Shown here in pieces: positions 1-10,599 of a stretch of 64,000 bases of DNA (position 1 is its first letter; every line of letters starts with the position of its first letter). A program made the translations under genes and the position numbers. Under the pieces are notes generated by a model, which saw only the letters and a program-made list of their open reading frames with translations, did not search any database and had not been told where the DNA came from. The DNA lies in the NCBI RefSeq assembly GCF_035046485.1, contig NC_085138.1, forward strand, positions 58,757,254 through 58,821,253. Direction: 5' to 3'. The stretch comes from Aedes albopictus. Lineage: Eukaryota > Arthropoda > Insecta > Diptera > Culicidae.

Positions 1-890
1 GTTCTATGATTTCTCATCCCTTTGTGCATCGCGTCGGAAACAATCTTTGTCGCATTATTGTCATGTCTACCAACTATGCACCTGCACCGACACGGGTCAG
101 CCTGGAACGAACGAGGAATTTAAAGTGTCTTGCTTTTTGTCCCCATCTGAATCTATAGCTACCCTTTCACAGAAAATTAAAAATCCAAGGGCTTGCCATC
201 TCGGTTTCATAGTATTATTGCGCCAATGGTCTGCCGACAGTGGCGCTGTGCGCAATGTGCATCAACGTAAATGGCCTGGCCAAGTGGTTTTAATTGTGTG
301 TGCATTTGTCACATCGGATTTCATTAAGCTTTCGATCTGGCTGGGGAGCTGCTTGCGGCGTTGTCGTCGCCACTGGGCCATGTCGAAAGTCTCTGCTCTG
401 TGATGTGAGCAAAAACAAAAACTGATCTGTATCGAAATTGAAAAATCGCCGCTTTGAACGCAAGGGCGCGCTTCCAGTGCAGTGCGGCTAGATGTTACCG
501 ACTGTCCGTTCGACGAACGTTTTGAGATTAATTGACTAACAGTGACATTGTAGAAGAATGTGGAAATACAGTGGGTTCTGGTTGATTCGACAGGGTAAAT
601 TGATTTCGAGGCAATGACGGAGGAGGGTTTCTTTTGAGGGACATCTGTCTTCAGCGTTAAAATTAAAAAAAAAAAAAATGCTCTATTTTATGCCATAAAC
701 CTCATTAAAAATTCTATCTTCTGTTAAAGTTTTGTAAATCTTAATACAAAAACTTTAGAAGTTTAAAAGATTCTTCACATCTTTAAACATTGTTTAGTTT
801 TTATATCTAAAAAGGGTATGTATTGTGCCAGCTTAGATTCATTGGCGATTGTCTACAGTTATCTTGATCTTGAGCCTCAGGTCGATTGAC
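1..890. other. Probably single-copy DNA, no gene recognised
   Basis: This stretch has a more even base composition than the AT-rich repeats that follow, and I see no repeat unit, terminal inverted repeat or transposon motif in it. A 118-codon open frame runs on the plus strand from 47 to 403, but its product matches nothing I know and it lacks any domain signature. It may be flanking or regulatory DNA of a gene outside the window. A run of A at about 663-677 could be the tail of an old insertion. Confidence 0.35.
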
Positions 891-1024
891 CACCTTATTG
901 AATTTTCGAAGAAATCCTAAAAGATGTTCGTTCCAATTGTTTCTTGAAGGCATACCACAAGAAATTTTTTGATAATTTCCCCAAGGAATGCCTGGAGAAA
1001 TCCCCCAAAGAATGGTGTTTTTAA

Positions 1025-1139
1025 CCTTTCAGGTCGTGCGCCATCAAGCAGGTGAAACTGCACCGCGCTCGCGCTGTATACGACGAGCAAGATTTTTTGG
1101 TAGTATTGTAATTTTTTGGAACGGCGCGCGTCCTGAAGG
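1025..1139. mobile_element. Tiny TTAA-type MITE
   Basis: A GC-rich 115-bp unit begins CCTTTCAGGTCGTGCGCC and ends with an imperfect reverse complement (GGCGCGCGTCCTGAAGG). It is preceded by TTAA at 1021-1024 and followed by ATAA, a one-base decay of TTAA. Two other units with the same plan occur at 27411-27523 and 61141-61235. TTAA duplications and CCCTTT-like ends fit piggyBac-derived MITEs; the assignment is an inference. Confidence 0.5.
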
Positions 1140-1501
1140 ATAAAAGAAACCCTTAAGTAATCCGAGGCGAAACTATTATTAGAATAAATTGTCCATGAAA
1201 TCCGCGGATGAATTCCGGAAAAAATTACACCTTTTTTATGAACCCAGGAAAAATTCTAGAAAAAATGTTTCGAAGGATTTTTTGGAGAAATATCTCATGG
1301 TTTTATGAAAAGGCCGCCTGGAAGAATTACTCAAAGAGTTTTTAGTCTACCAGAAATTCTGAACTGATCCCTACAGAAATTTTTGACAAAATAAACGGAG
1401 AAGTTTTCAATTAAATTCTTGGATGAATTCCTGAAGGAATCTTTGGAAAAATCTCCAACGGATCTTTGACCAATTCCTGAAGGTCAAACATAGACATATT
1501 C

Positions 1502-1705
1502 ACACACGAGACGCGAAATGAGACAAGACATAACACTTATCGTTCTTACAATCGTCAAGAAAAGATTAAAATTACCTTTACGTCGACCGGTTTTAATCTT
1601 TTCTTGACGATTGTAAGAACGATAAGTGTTATGTCTTGTCTCATTTCGCGTCTCGTGTGTGTCGTGAAGTTCTTACGTTAGCAAAAACTGTAAAAGTTAA
1701 TAGTG
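1502..1705. mobile_element. Palindromic insertion with 12-bp target duplication
   Basis: Two 71-bp arms (about 1501-1571 and 1591-1661) are exact reverse complements around a 19-base spacer, and a 44-base non-palindromic tail follows to 1705. The unit is flanked by ATAGACATATTC at 1490-1501 and 1706-1717. This plan (head-to-head arms, one-sided tail, 12-bp duplication) is repeated at 58736-58986. A variable-length duplication with a one-sided tail suggests retrotransposition of a short inverted dimer, possibly Penelope-derived. No protein is encoded. Confidence 0.65.
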
Positions 1706-2114
1706 ATAGACATATTCCTCTGAATATCTCTGAGGAAATTCACGATGGAATTCCTAGGATTTCATCTCAAGGAATCTCTGGAGGAATTCTGCTACAAACT
1801 TGAAAAATATTCCAAAGCGTCCCAAAAAGGGATTTCCCAAAGAGTTCCCAGAAAAGAATCTATAGAAATGCTACAACAAATCTTGTCGAATAAATGAAGC
1901 GATTGTTGATGAAATATATAAAGAAATCCTCATTGAATGAGTTGTACCAGTCTAGATGAATTCCCCAAAGATTCTCTTTCGAAATTTCGAATGATTTTCT
2001 AAATAGCTTACCGAACAAAATCCCAAAAGAGATGTCTGAAAACATTCCCCAATAAATCACGAAAAAATGAATTATTAAGAAATCACCGTAAAATTACTTA
2101 ACTCTCAGGCGGCG

Positions 2115-2800
2115 CACAGTGGGACGAAATCAAAAAAAGTGGGACATGGGTATTTACTCAGAAACTATTTAAAGATTTAGCGTTATGCGGTCTTCTACAA
2201 TGTTTCTCCTTGTTATAAGTACTTTATTTTGATGTGATAAAATTTTACTTAAGGGTGGTATACACTTAGATAAATAAAATAACTTTTTTATTTTTCGTCA
2301 AAATTGAAAAATGTCTAAGAAAACATTGTAGATAATGTATTTAGAATAAACTTTGTCGAAGACCGAAAAAATCTATCTCGCAGTTTAACAAAGTTATAGG
2401 GCAAAAATGGTGTATATGTCCCTTACAATCGATTTTTCGAAATATCTTTTTAGAATGAATTTTCCCAGTTTTCCAATGTTCGGCAAAGTTGTAGATACTG
2501 CAAAAATACACATTTTTTCTGAAGACAGCAAATGTCTATCTTTTCGTTTAAAAGACTTAGAATTGTTTTTATTACTTTTTTATATCAACTTTAGGGGGAT
2601 AGATCATACAGAATAGCGGCTATTAGCAGCTAATTTCCACGTTATGGTTTGCATGAACTTACACCCTTTCGATACATATGCAAATCACAACGGGATCGAG
2701 CGGGATTCACTACACTTTTTCAATTTATGTATCGTAAAATTTAACACAAATACCCCACTTAACAAACAGTATGTTTAAAAGATTTTTTCAAAATATTTTT
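2115..2800 (+). repeat. FB1 left terminal inverted repeat
   Basis: It matches the reverse complement of 9918-10585 over nearly its whole length, including the outer CACAGTGGGAC and the inner CCCCACTTAACAAACAGTATG. A 69-codon frame (2407-2616) has a near-identical twin in the other arm (10297-10088). The two copies encode almost the same peptide because the DNA is similar; I see no sign of selection on protein. Confidence 0.8.
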
Positions 2801-2967
2801 TTTTTACTTTGCCTGTGATCTGCAAAGTTCTAGATGCTAAAAAATACACGGTTTTACCAAATAGACCAGATTGCAGAGCTCGATTATGTGAAAAACATCA
2901 AATCCTGAAAACTAATAGGAATAAAAGTCAAAATAAAAAAACAGTAATTTGGAGATAATATTTTTTT

Positions 2968-3168
2968 CTATTACCGCGGCTGGCACAAGAAGGTGTAGAG
3001 CACAGAGAGCACGATGAGCGGGCCAGATGGAGTGTAACCTAGCGAGCATTGGGCGCGACCGAGGATGGAGAGCGGCAGTCACAAACCGAGTATTGTGGCG
3101 TACTATTGTTGATTATGTCTTGTCTTAAATGTGATGAACAAATAAATATATGTATGTATGTATCACTT
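2968..3168 (+). mobile_element. RTE-type LINE 3' end fragment
   Basis: A short GC-richer segment inside FB1 encodes, with a frameshift, a peptide like the last residues of an RTE polyprotein (IGRDRGWRAAV...NRVLWRTIV). It ends in an AT-rich trailer with repeated TGTA tetramers, and short tandem repeats at the 3' end are typical of RTE elements. The piece is related to the end of the RTE relic at 30735-31385, which has the same 'DLSSFG...DGERQ' stretch. It is strongly 5'-truncated and non-functional. Confidence 0.6.
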
Positions 3169-3489
3169 TTCTCCTTCAAATCAACCTTAAACTAAACAAT
3201 AAACAACTCTGACCTTTGAGTATTAAATATTAGATTGGTTTGAAATCACTTGCAAAAATTACACTCTGACACACTCTGATTGACCTCGATATATCTAAAA
3301 CCAGAACACGTACAAAAATGCCGCCTCCAGAAAAGTTGTTGCTTATTTGGGCTTAATAACTTTGCTGAAAACAGCATCTTTGTAAGTCCAAAACCTGAGA
3401 TATCGAGGTCAGTCAATGTGATGCAATATTGCTGCAATAACACTGGTCGACAGTGGATCACGCACTTTGACCACTTGTTCCATTTCTGA

Positions 3490-4740
3490 TGGATTTTGGC
3501 CCGCTGATTCCGAATCTGACTTCGGAATTGCTATAACACGTACAGTTTTTGAGAAAATAGGGTTTTTTTTTTATAAAATTTCATATTTTCATGAAAAATA
3601 ACTATTGGGTTTATATTATTATTTTTTTATCTGCTCATCTCAACCAATATTTATATTCGATAGATTTTGATCCACTGATTTAGAATCTGAGCTTAGAATT
3701 TCAGTAACACGTACAGTTTTTTAGAAAAATGGGGTTTTATTCACAAAATTTAATATTTTCAGAGAAAGTAAAATTATTGTCTTTTTAAATTTGAAGTTTT
3801 TATCTACTCATCTTAACCAATATTATTTATTAAATAGATTTTGATCCACTTATTCGTAATCTGACCTAAAAATTACTGTAACACGTAAAATTTTTGAGAA
3901 AAGGGGATTTTTATTCACAAAATTTTATATCTCCATAGAATATAAAATATTGTCTTTATAGTTTTATTTTTTTATCTGCTCATCTTTACCAATCCTCCTC
4001 TTCTCTTCTTGGCGTAACGTCCTCACTGGGACAAAGCCTGCTTCTCAGCTTAGTGTTCTATGAGCACTTCCAGAGTTTTTAACTGAGAGCTTCCTCTGCC
4101 AATGACCATTTTGCATGCGTATTTTTTTTGGGAAAAATTGGGTATAATTCACAAATTTTCATATTTTCATAAAAAATGAACTATTGTCTTCATAATTTTT
4201 TTTTTTATTGTCTGCTTATTATGAACAATATTTATATTTAATGGTTTTTGAGTCACTGATTCGTAATCTGACATAAGAATTTGTGTAACAAGTAAACTTT
4301 CTAAGAAAAATAGGGTTTTATTAACAAAATTTCATATTTTCATGGAAAATAAAATCTTTAAAATAACTGATTCAGAATATGACTTAAAAATTTGTGTAAC
4401 ACGTAAAATTTTTGAGAAAAATGGAATTTTATTTATAAAATTTCATAGAAAATAAACTATTGTCTTTAGAATTTTTATCTGCTAATTTTAAACAATATTC
4501 ATATTCAATACATTTACTGATTCGGAAACTAACCTAAGAATTTTTGTAACACGTTCAATTTTTGAGAAAAATGGGGTTAATTTCTCAAAATTTTTTATTG
4601 TTATAAAAATAAAATACTGTGTTGTTAATATCATTTTTTTATCTACTAACCATAACCAATATTTATATTCAAACGATTTTGATCCACTGATTCGGAATCT
4701 GTCCTAAGATTTTGTGTAACACGTACAGTTTTTGGACTGA
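3490..4740 (+). repeat. FB1 left arm tandem array (~170 bp unit)
   Basis: About seven degenerate units each contain 'gattttgatccactgattc.gaatctga' followed by 'tgtaacacgtacagtttttgaga' and then 'ttcatattttcat'. Unit starts near 3507, 3678, 3850, 4258 and 4695 show the spacing; the gap near 4000 holds a partial SINE. The same unit occurs reverse-complemented in the right arm, so the arms can pair over kilobases. Confidence 0.75.
3995..4130 (-). mobile_element. Partial Feilai-type SINE
   Basis: Read on the minus strand this is the 3' part of the SINE seen intact at 60037-60288: '...gctctcagttaaaaactc.ggaagtgctcatagaacactaagctgag' and an AAG-rich end, which appears here as 'cctcttctcttcttgg'. 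The tRNA-like head is missing, so the copy is 5'-truncated. It lies within the FB1 tandem array. Confidence 0.65.
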
Positions 4741-5830
4741 GTTCACGAATTAGCGCGGTACGTATCCCCGGCGTGAATAAAAACCTGACTGTGCAAATAG
4801 GGTATCGGGATGCTTCGTTGGCATAGTCCCCTCGTTCGGCCTATCTTAACGTTATCCAAAAACTCAAACAAACACGCCGAACTGGATATCGGAAAAGCTT
4901 TGCGTCAAACACCTGTAACATTTCGTTTCAATTTTAGCACTTTGGAGTATTAAAATTGTATGAAAATGTCACTTTGTTTAGCTTTTGTAGACGCCATGAT
5001 TCTTCGGCTTAGTGGGTAGTCTATACACATGATCATAAATGGCATGATTCTGGAATATTTCGAATTGCCTTTTCAATAACTGAACATTTGATGCGACGGT
5101 CAAAGATGCTATTTTGAATTTGTATATTTGTTTTTAACGAATAATAACTATTTTACAAATTACATGTGGGCCGAATATTGAGGACATTTTTTTCACTATG
5201 TACCCAAATCTTGGCCCATCAGTAAAGTGACGTCAAAAACACCGATAAAGTGACGCCAACAACATTGCTTGCGTAAGAACCAGAAAGAACGAACAGAAAG
5301 ATAGATTTTGTGTGCGGTGACTGTAAAAATATAACACAAATAATCGGGTTGCATTGTTTTCCTTACTAAAAAAAAGAACTTTAGTTTAAGTGATTTATTT
5401 ATAGTTTTTTGAAAATTTGGCTCCGAAAATGAAATTTGAAAGTATGATTGGTGAACAAACAGAGATAATACCTCAGCAGAAATATTGAAAAAATGAGATA
5501 ATAAGTGGTTCTAGTGCATGAAAAGCAATAGGCCAACGTTGTATCCACTAATAGGCCAATTTATGTACCATAGACCAACGTTGCATACCATCACATCGAA
5601 TCTTTTCAACTTAGTTAAGTGAATTCTTGAATATTTACGTAAGTTTACTTCCAGTTGGTCAAACATGCATTGCCTAGAGTGCGTAATAGGGTCAACATAT
5701 TATTTCTAGTGCTATTAATTCATGAGTTATGGTCAAAATTGTCAAGGCGGTTTGCAAATTAGGCCAAGGAATGATCCATATACCCTACATAAGGACAACT
5801 CGCTGAATCCTTATCATACTGTATAATTTC
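4741..5830. other. FB1 unique centre, no gene recognised
   Basis: This is the spacer between the two opposed tandem arrays. It contains several copies of 'aggccaac' or 'aggccaa' (around 5531-5590 and 5763) and paired 'gtgacgtcaaaaacaccgataaagtgacgcc' words near 5228-5260. No open frame of useful length or recognised motif is present. Confidence 0.4.
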
Positions 5831-7692
5831 TGTAGCACGTACAGATTTTGAGAAAAATAGAATTATATTTACAACATCACATATGGTTATTGAAAGTCAA
5901 ATATTGTCTTTATTTTTTTAAATTTACTGCTCATAGAAACAAAAATTCATATAAAATATTATTTGATAAGCTGATTTAGATTTATTGCTCAGAAACTCTG
6001 TAAAACGTACAGTTTTTGTGGGAAACAGGTGGAACACATTTTTTGCATGAAAAAAATGAATTTATTAAAAAAAAAATTTTTTTTCATGAGAATGTGAAAT
6101 TTTGTTGTTAAAACCCAACTTGAAAAAAATGAATGTGTTACAGCAATTCTAAGGTAAGAATAAGGAATAAGTGGATACATTAAATACAATCTATTACGAT
6201 CTAGCAAAAAGCTGTCCATTAATGATGTAGGGGTTTATGAAAGGAGGGGAGTTTGAAAAATCTTTCGCGCCATACAAAAAAAAGTGGATTCTCATACAAA
6301 AAACTGAACGTGGTACAGAAATTCTGAGGTTAGATTTCGAATAAGAAGATTGAAATTTATTACATACAAATATTTGTTTTGATGAGAGGACCATAAATAA
6401 AAACAAAAGTAATATTTTTTCTTATGAAAATACTGAATTCTGTGAATAAAACCCTATTTTTCTCAAAAATTTGAAATGTTACAGAAATTCTTAGGTCAGT
6501 TTCCGAATCAGGGGACCAAAATTTATTAAGTATAAATATTGGTTAAGATGAGTAGATAAAAAAATAAAATGAGACCATATTTTATTTTCTTTAAAAATAT
6601 GATATTTTGTAAATTAAACCCCATTGTTCTTAAAACCTGTTACTGAAATTCTTAGGTCAGATTTTGAATCAGTGCACTGATCCACTGCAGTGGATCAAAA
6701 TCTTTTGAATATAGATATTAGTTATGATGAGCAGATAAAAAAATTAAAATTATAAAATCATTATTTTATTTCACAAAATTTCACGTGTTACAGAAGTTCT
6801 AAGGTTAGTTTCCGAATCGGTGGATGACAATCTATTAAATATAAATATTGATTAAGGTGAGCAGAGAAAAAAATAAAAACTATAAAGACAATAGTTTATT
6901 TCCTACGAAAATATGAATTTCATGAACAAAACTCCAATTTTTTCAAAAATTTCACGTGTTACTGAAATTCTTTGTTTAGATTCTGAATCAGAGGAATAAA
7001 ATATATTGAAAATAAATATTGGTTACGATCAGCAGATAAAATGAAATAAAATTAAAAAGACAATATTTTATTTTCCATGGAAAATATGAAATATGATGAA
7101 TAAAACCATATTTTCTCAAAAAAATTTCGTGTTACTGAAATTCTTAGGTCAGATTCTATATCAGTGGATCAAAATCTTTTGAATATAACTATTGGTTATA
7201 ATGAGTAGATGAAAAATTCAAAATTATAAAGACAAGATTTTGTTTTGTATAAAAATATGAAAAATCCTATTTTTCTCAAACAAATTTCGTGTTACAGAAA
7301 TTCTTAGGTCAGATTTAGAGTCAGTATATGAAAATCTAATAAATATAAATATTGGTCAAAAAGAACAGATTAGAAAAATAAAATTTAATGACAATAGTTT
7401 ACTTTCTTTAATAATATGAAATTTTGTGAAAAAACTACATTTTTTTCAAAAAAATCACTAGTTACTGAAATTCTTAGGTTAGATTTTGAATCAGTGGATC
7501 AAAATCAACTGAACGAAAATATTGGTTATGATTGGCAGATACAATAAATAAAATTTTGATGAAAATAGTTTTTTGAAATATGGTGAATAAAACCCGATTT
7601 TCTCAAAAAATCACGTGTTACTGAAATTCTTTTTTTCAGATTCTGAATCAGTGGGACAAAATCTATTGAAAATAAATATTGGTTATGATCAG

Positions 7693-8906
7693 AACAATTA
7701 AATGCGATGCGAAATTTGTTCCGCGGCTTTGGACGCGTATCAGGAGCGGTTCTCAACGAAAATAAAACAACTGCCATCGACGTTGGGATTATCAATGCAC
7801 CATTGACTGTGCCATGGTTGCGCACGGACAACACCATCAAAATTCTTGGGATTGTCTTCACCAATTCAATTCGAGAAATGGTAACTTTAAACTGGGATAC
7901 CATCGTGACGAACTTTTCCCGTCAAGTTTGGCTCCACTCGCAACGCACGCTGACGTTGTACCAGAAAGTGATATTGTTCAACACATTTCTGTCATCGAAG
8001 ATGTGGTACATGGCAGCGCACTTGCCGCCACTGGCGGTGCATGTGGCAAAGCTGACATCTACATTGCGAAGATACCTATTTCGAGGAGCACCAGCGACGA
8101 TACCGATGCTGCAATTAGCCCGAAGAAAGCAGGACGGCGGGATGAACTTGCATCTCCCGAGCATGAAATGCAACTCGCTGATCATCAACAGGCACTTAAC
8201 TGAGATCGATTCCCTTCCCTTTTATCAATCCTGTATAAACCAAGTCAATCCCATTCCTGCAAATGTTATCTCAAACCTTCCCTGCCTCAAACTTATCATA
8301 AGCCACCTCCCAAACCTGCCCTTCCAAATCCGTGTACACCCCTCCGCTGATCTCATCCATCGTCTCTTCGTAAATCAAACGGATAGACCCAAAGTTGAAA
8401 GCGATCATCCTAACTGTAACTGGTCTCGTATATGGTTGAATATTTCGACGCGTGAGCTGCTATCTCCACAAAAATCTGCCCTTTACATGTGGGTTGACCA
8501 GAAAGTGCCATGCCGACGGCTTTTGTTCCGAATGCGACGAACGGATGGAGAACACTGTTTGCACTGCGCTGCTCCTAGCGAGACTATGGAACACAAATTT
8601 TTCAACTGTAGCAGAGTGCAAGGTGCGTGGAGGCTGTTACAACGACGGCTATTGGAGATGACTGGTCGACGACGTCCTTTTGTCTGCACCGAACTGCTGC
8701 GACCTTCTCTTGAATGGACTTCGGCAGCAGATAAAATAATGATATTAAAAACACTTGTGAATTATTTTACATTCATTGAAAGCTCTAATGGTAGAATAGA
8801 CGTAGACGCTTTCAAATTTCATCTAGATGTCGAAGTTTAACTAATTATGTATATAATTTTAAATAAGCAATCGACCAAATAAAACTTTTATAAAAAAAAA
8901 AAAAAA
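7693..8906 (+). mobile_element. 5'-truncated L1-like LINE insertion
   Basis: The insertion starts abruptly inside a satellite unit and ends in a 15-base A run (8892-8906). ATCAG precedes it (7688-7692) and is repeated after the A run (8906-8910), consistent with a short target duplication. The interrupted satellite unit resumes exactly on the other side. The only content is the C-terminal coding region described in the next entry plus a ~50-base 3' untranslated stretch. Confidence 0.75.
7707..8840 (+). CDS. C-terminal part of L1-like reverse transcriptase polyprotein (fragment)
   Basis: The 377-codon open frame corresponds to the part of an L1-type ORF2 after the catalytic reverse transcriptase box. 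The start has the thumb-like motif GFGRVSGAVLNENKT, then KILGIVF, then a region with LARRKQDGGMNLHLPSM, which resembles the 'GGLGL' motif of L1-like elements. Near residues 281-300 is a zinc-knuckle-like HCLHC...EHKFFNC as in the zf-RVT domain. The catalytic residues and the endonuclease are missing, so it is non-functional, yet it has no stop, suggesting a fairly young insertion. The first ATG is simply the first one available after truncation. Clade assignment (L1 rather than a neighbour) rests on these motifs only. Confidence 0.7.
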   Translation: MRNLFRGFGRVSGAVLNENKTTAIDVGIINAPLTVPWLRTDNTIKILGIVFTNSIREMVTLNWDTIVTNFSRQVWLHSQRTLTLYQKVILFNTFLSSKMWYMAAHLPPLAVHVAKLTSTLRRYLFRGAPATIPMLQLARRKQDGGMNLHLPSMKCNSLIINRHLTEIDSLPFYQSCINQVNPIPANVISNLPCLKLIISHLPNLPFQIRVHPSADLIHRLFVNQTDRPKVESDHPNCNWSRIWLNISTRELLSPQKSALYMWVDQKVPCRRLLFRMRRTDGEHCLHCAAPSETMEHKFFNCSRVQGAWRLLQRRLLEMTGRRRPFVCTELLRPSLEWTSAADKIMILKTLVNYFTFIESSNGRIDVDAFKFHLDVEV

Positions 8907-9917
8907 TCAGCAGATAAAATAAAATAAAATTATAAGGACCATATTTTATTTTCCATGTAAATATGAAATATGATGCATAAAACCCTATTTTTGTGAATAA
9001 AACCCTATTTTTCTCAACAATTTTACGTGTCACTGAAAGTCTTAGGTAAGATTCTAAGTCAGTTTATATAAATCTTATAAATAATAATTTTGCTTAAGAT
9101 GAGCAGATAAAAAAAATGAAAATTGTAAAGACAATAGTTTATTTTCAATTTAAATATGAAATTTTGTGAATAAAACCCTATTTTCTCAGAAAATTCACGA
9201 GTTACTGAAATTCTTTGTTCAGATTCTGAATCAGTGGATCAAAATCTGTTGAAAATAAAAATTGATTTTGATCAGCAGATGAAATTAAATATAATTATAA
9301 AGACAATATTTTATTTTCCATGAAAATATGAAATATGGTGAATAAATCCTTATTTTCTCAAAATTTTACGTGTTATTGAAATTCTTAGGTTAGATTCTGA
9401 ATCAGTGGATGAAATTTTATTGAGTATAACTATTGGTAATGATGAGCAGATGAAAAATTCAAAATTATAAAGACAAGATTTTGTTTTGTAAGAAAATATG
9501 AAGTTTTCTGAATAAAACCCTATTTTTCTCAAAAATTTTACGTGTTACTGAATTTCTTAGGTCTGATTAAGAATCAGTGGATCAAAATCTTATGAATATA
9601 AATATTAGTTATAATGAGCAGATGAAAAATTTAAAATTAAAATACCAATATATTATTTTATATGACATATTAAATTTTGTGAAAAAATCATTTTTTTCTC
9701 AAAAACTGTACGTGTTACAGGAATTCTGAAGTCAGATTTGAAATCAGCGGGCCAAACTCCATTAGAAATGGAACAAATGGTCAAAGTGCGTGAAAAAAGT
9801 TTCAATTTTGTCGACTAGTGTAACTTTTGTAGATCTATACTTATGCCGAGTAGTGTATTTCTATGCAACTACAACTTTACTAATCAAAGACAAAATAAAT
9901 AAAAGAATGTTTTGAAT

Positions 9918-10585
9918 ACATTTTCTTAACATACTGTTTGTTAAGTGGGGTCTTTGTGTTAAAATTTTACGATACATAAATTGAAAAAGTGTAGGGAATC
10001 CCGCTCGATCCCGTTGTGATTTGCATATGTATCGAAAGGGTGTAAGTTCATGCAAACCATAACGTGGAAATTAGCTGCTAATAGCCGCTATTCTGTATGA
10101 TCTATCCCCCTAAAGTTGATATAAAAAAGTAATAAAAACAATCCTAAGTCTTTTAGACGAAAAGATAGACATTTGCTGTCTTTAGAAAAAATGTGTATTT
10201 TTGCAGTATCTACAACTTTGCCGAACATTGGAAAACTGGGAAAATTATTTCTAAAAAGATATTTCGAACAATCGATTTTAAGGGACATATACACCATTTT
10301 CGCCCTATAACTTTGTTAAACTGTGAGATAGATTTTTTCGGTCTTCGACAAAGTTTCTTCTAAATACATTATCTACAATGTTTTCTTAGACATTTTTCAA
10401 TTTTGACGAAAAATAAAAAAGTTATTTTTTTATCTAAGTGTATACCACCCTTAAGAGAAATTTTATTACATCAAAATAAAGTACTTATAAAATGGAGAAA
10501 CATTGTAGAAGACCGCATAACGCTAAATCCAATAGTTTCTGAGTGAATACTCATGTCTCACTTTTTTTGATTTCGTCCCACTGTG
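9918..10585 (-). repeat. FB1 right terminal inverted repeat
   Basis: Reverse complement of 2115-2800 with scattered differences. The outer end reads ...GATTTCGTCCCACTGTG. Its inner end is CATACTGTTTGTTAAGTGGGG, matching the inner end of the left repeat. Confidence 0.8.
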
Positions 10586-10599
10586 CGGCGGTGCTAAAA

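Larger units (their letters stand above)
895..2100. repeat. Degenerate 24-bp minisatellite, block A
   Basis: The text is a string of variants of 'gaaatcc..gaaggaattcctgg' spaced about 24 bases apart, with heavy divergence. The same family recurs at 14755-15625, 45935-48090, 49240-52025 and 57760-58700. The block is interrupted by a small MITE (1025-1139) and by a palindromic insertion (1502-1705). No coding function is suggested; frames through it are open only by chance. Confidence 0.6.
5830..9770 (-). repeat. FB1 right arm tandem array (~160-177 bp unit)
   Basis: About fourteen units of 'gtgttactgaaattcttaggt', 'gattctgaatcagtggatcaaaatc', 'tattggttatgatgagcagat' and 'tattttccatgaaaatatgaaat' follow each other, reverse-complementary to the left arm. 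Adjacent anchors at 6953, 7128, 7287, 7449 and 7612, and at 9190, 9367, 9540 and 9708, give spacings of 159-177. An L1-like insertion splits the array at 7693-8906. Confidence 0.75.
2115..10585. mobile_element. Large fold-back element FB1 with satellite arms
   Basis: The element begins CACAGTGGGACGAAATC and ends with its reverse complement. Terminal inverted repeats run about 670 bp (2115-2800 and 9918-10585). Inside them the arms consist of ~160-177-bp tandem repeats in opposite orientations (3490-4740 and 5830-9770) around a ~1.1-kb unique centre. Flanking octamers AGGCGGCG and CGGCGGTG agree at six of eight positions, hinting at an 8-bp target duplication as made by hAT-like transposases; this is weak. 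No transposase is present. It carries nested insertions: an RTE tail, a partial SINE and an L1-like fragment. Confidence 0.75.

Noticed and set aside
47..403. 118-codon plus-strand frame at the window start
   Set aside because: No domain, no recognisable composition, frames of this size arise by chance in less AT-rich DNA.
1502..1705. Hammerhead motif in the first palindromic insertion
   Set aside because: It shares words such as ACAAGACA and CTTACA with the 58-kb copy, but no CTGANGA box exists on either strand.
2407..2616. 69-codon protein duplicated at 10088-10297
   Set aside because: Identity follows from the FB1 inverted repeat; no coding signature.
7526..7903. 125-codon minus-strand frame overlapping the L1-like start
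   Set aside because: Antisense shadow that spans the junction of satellite and insertion.
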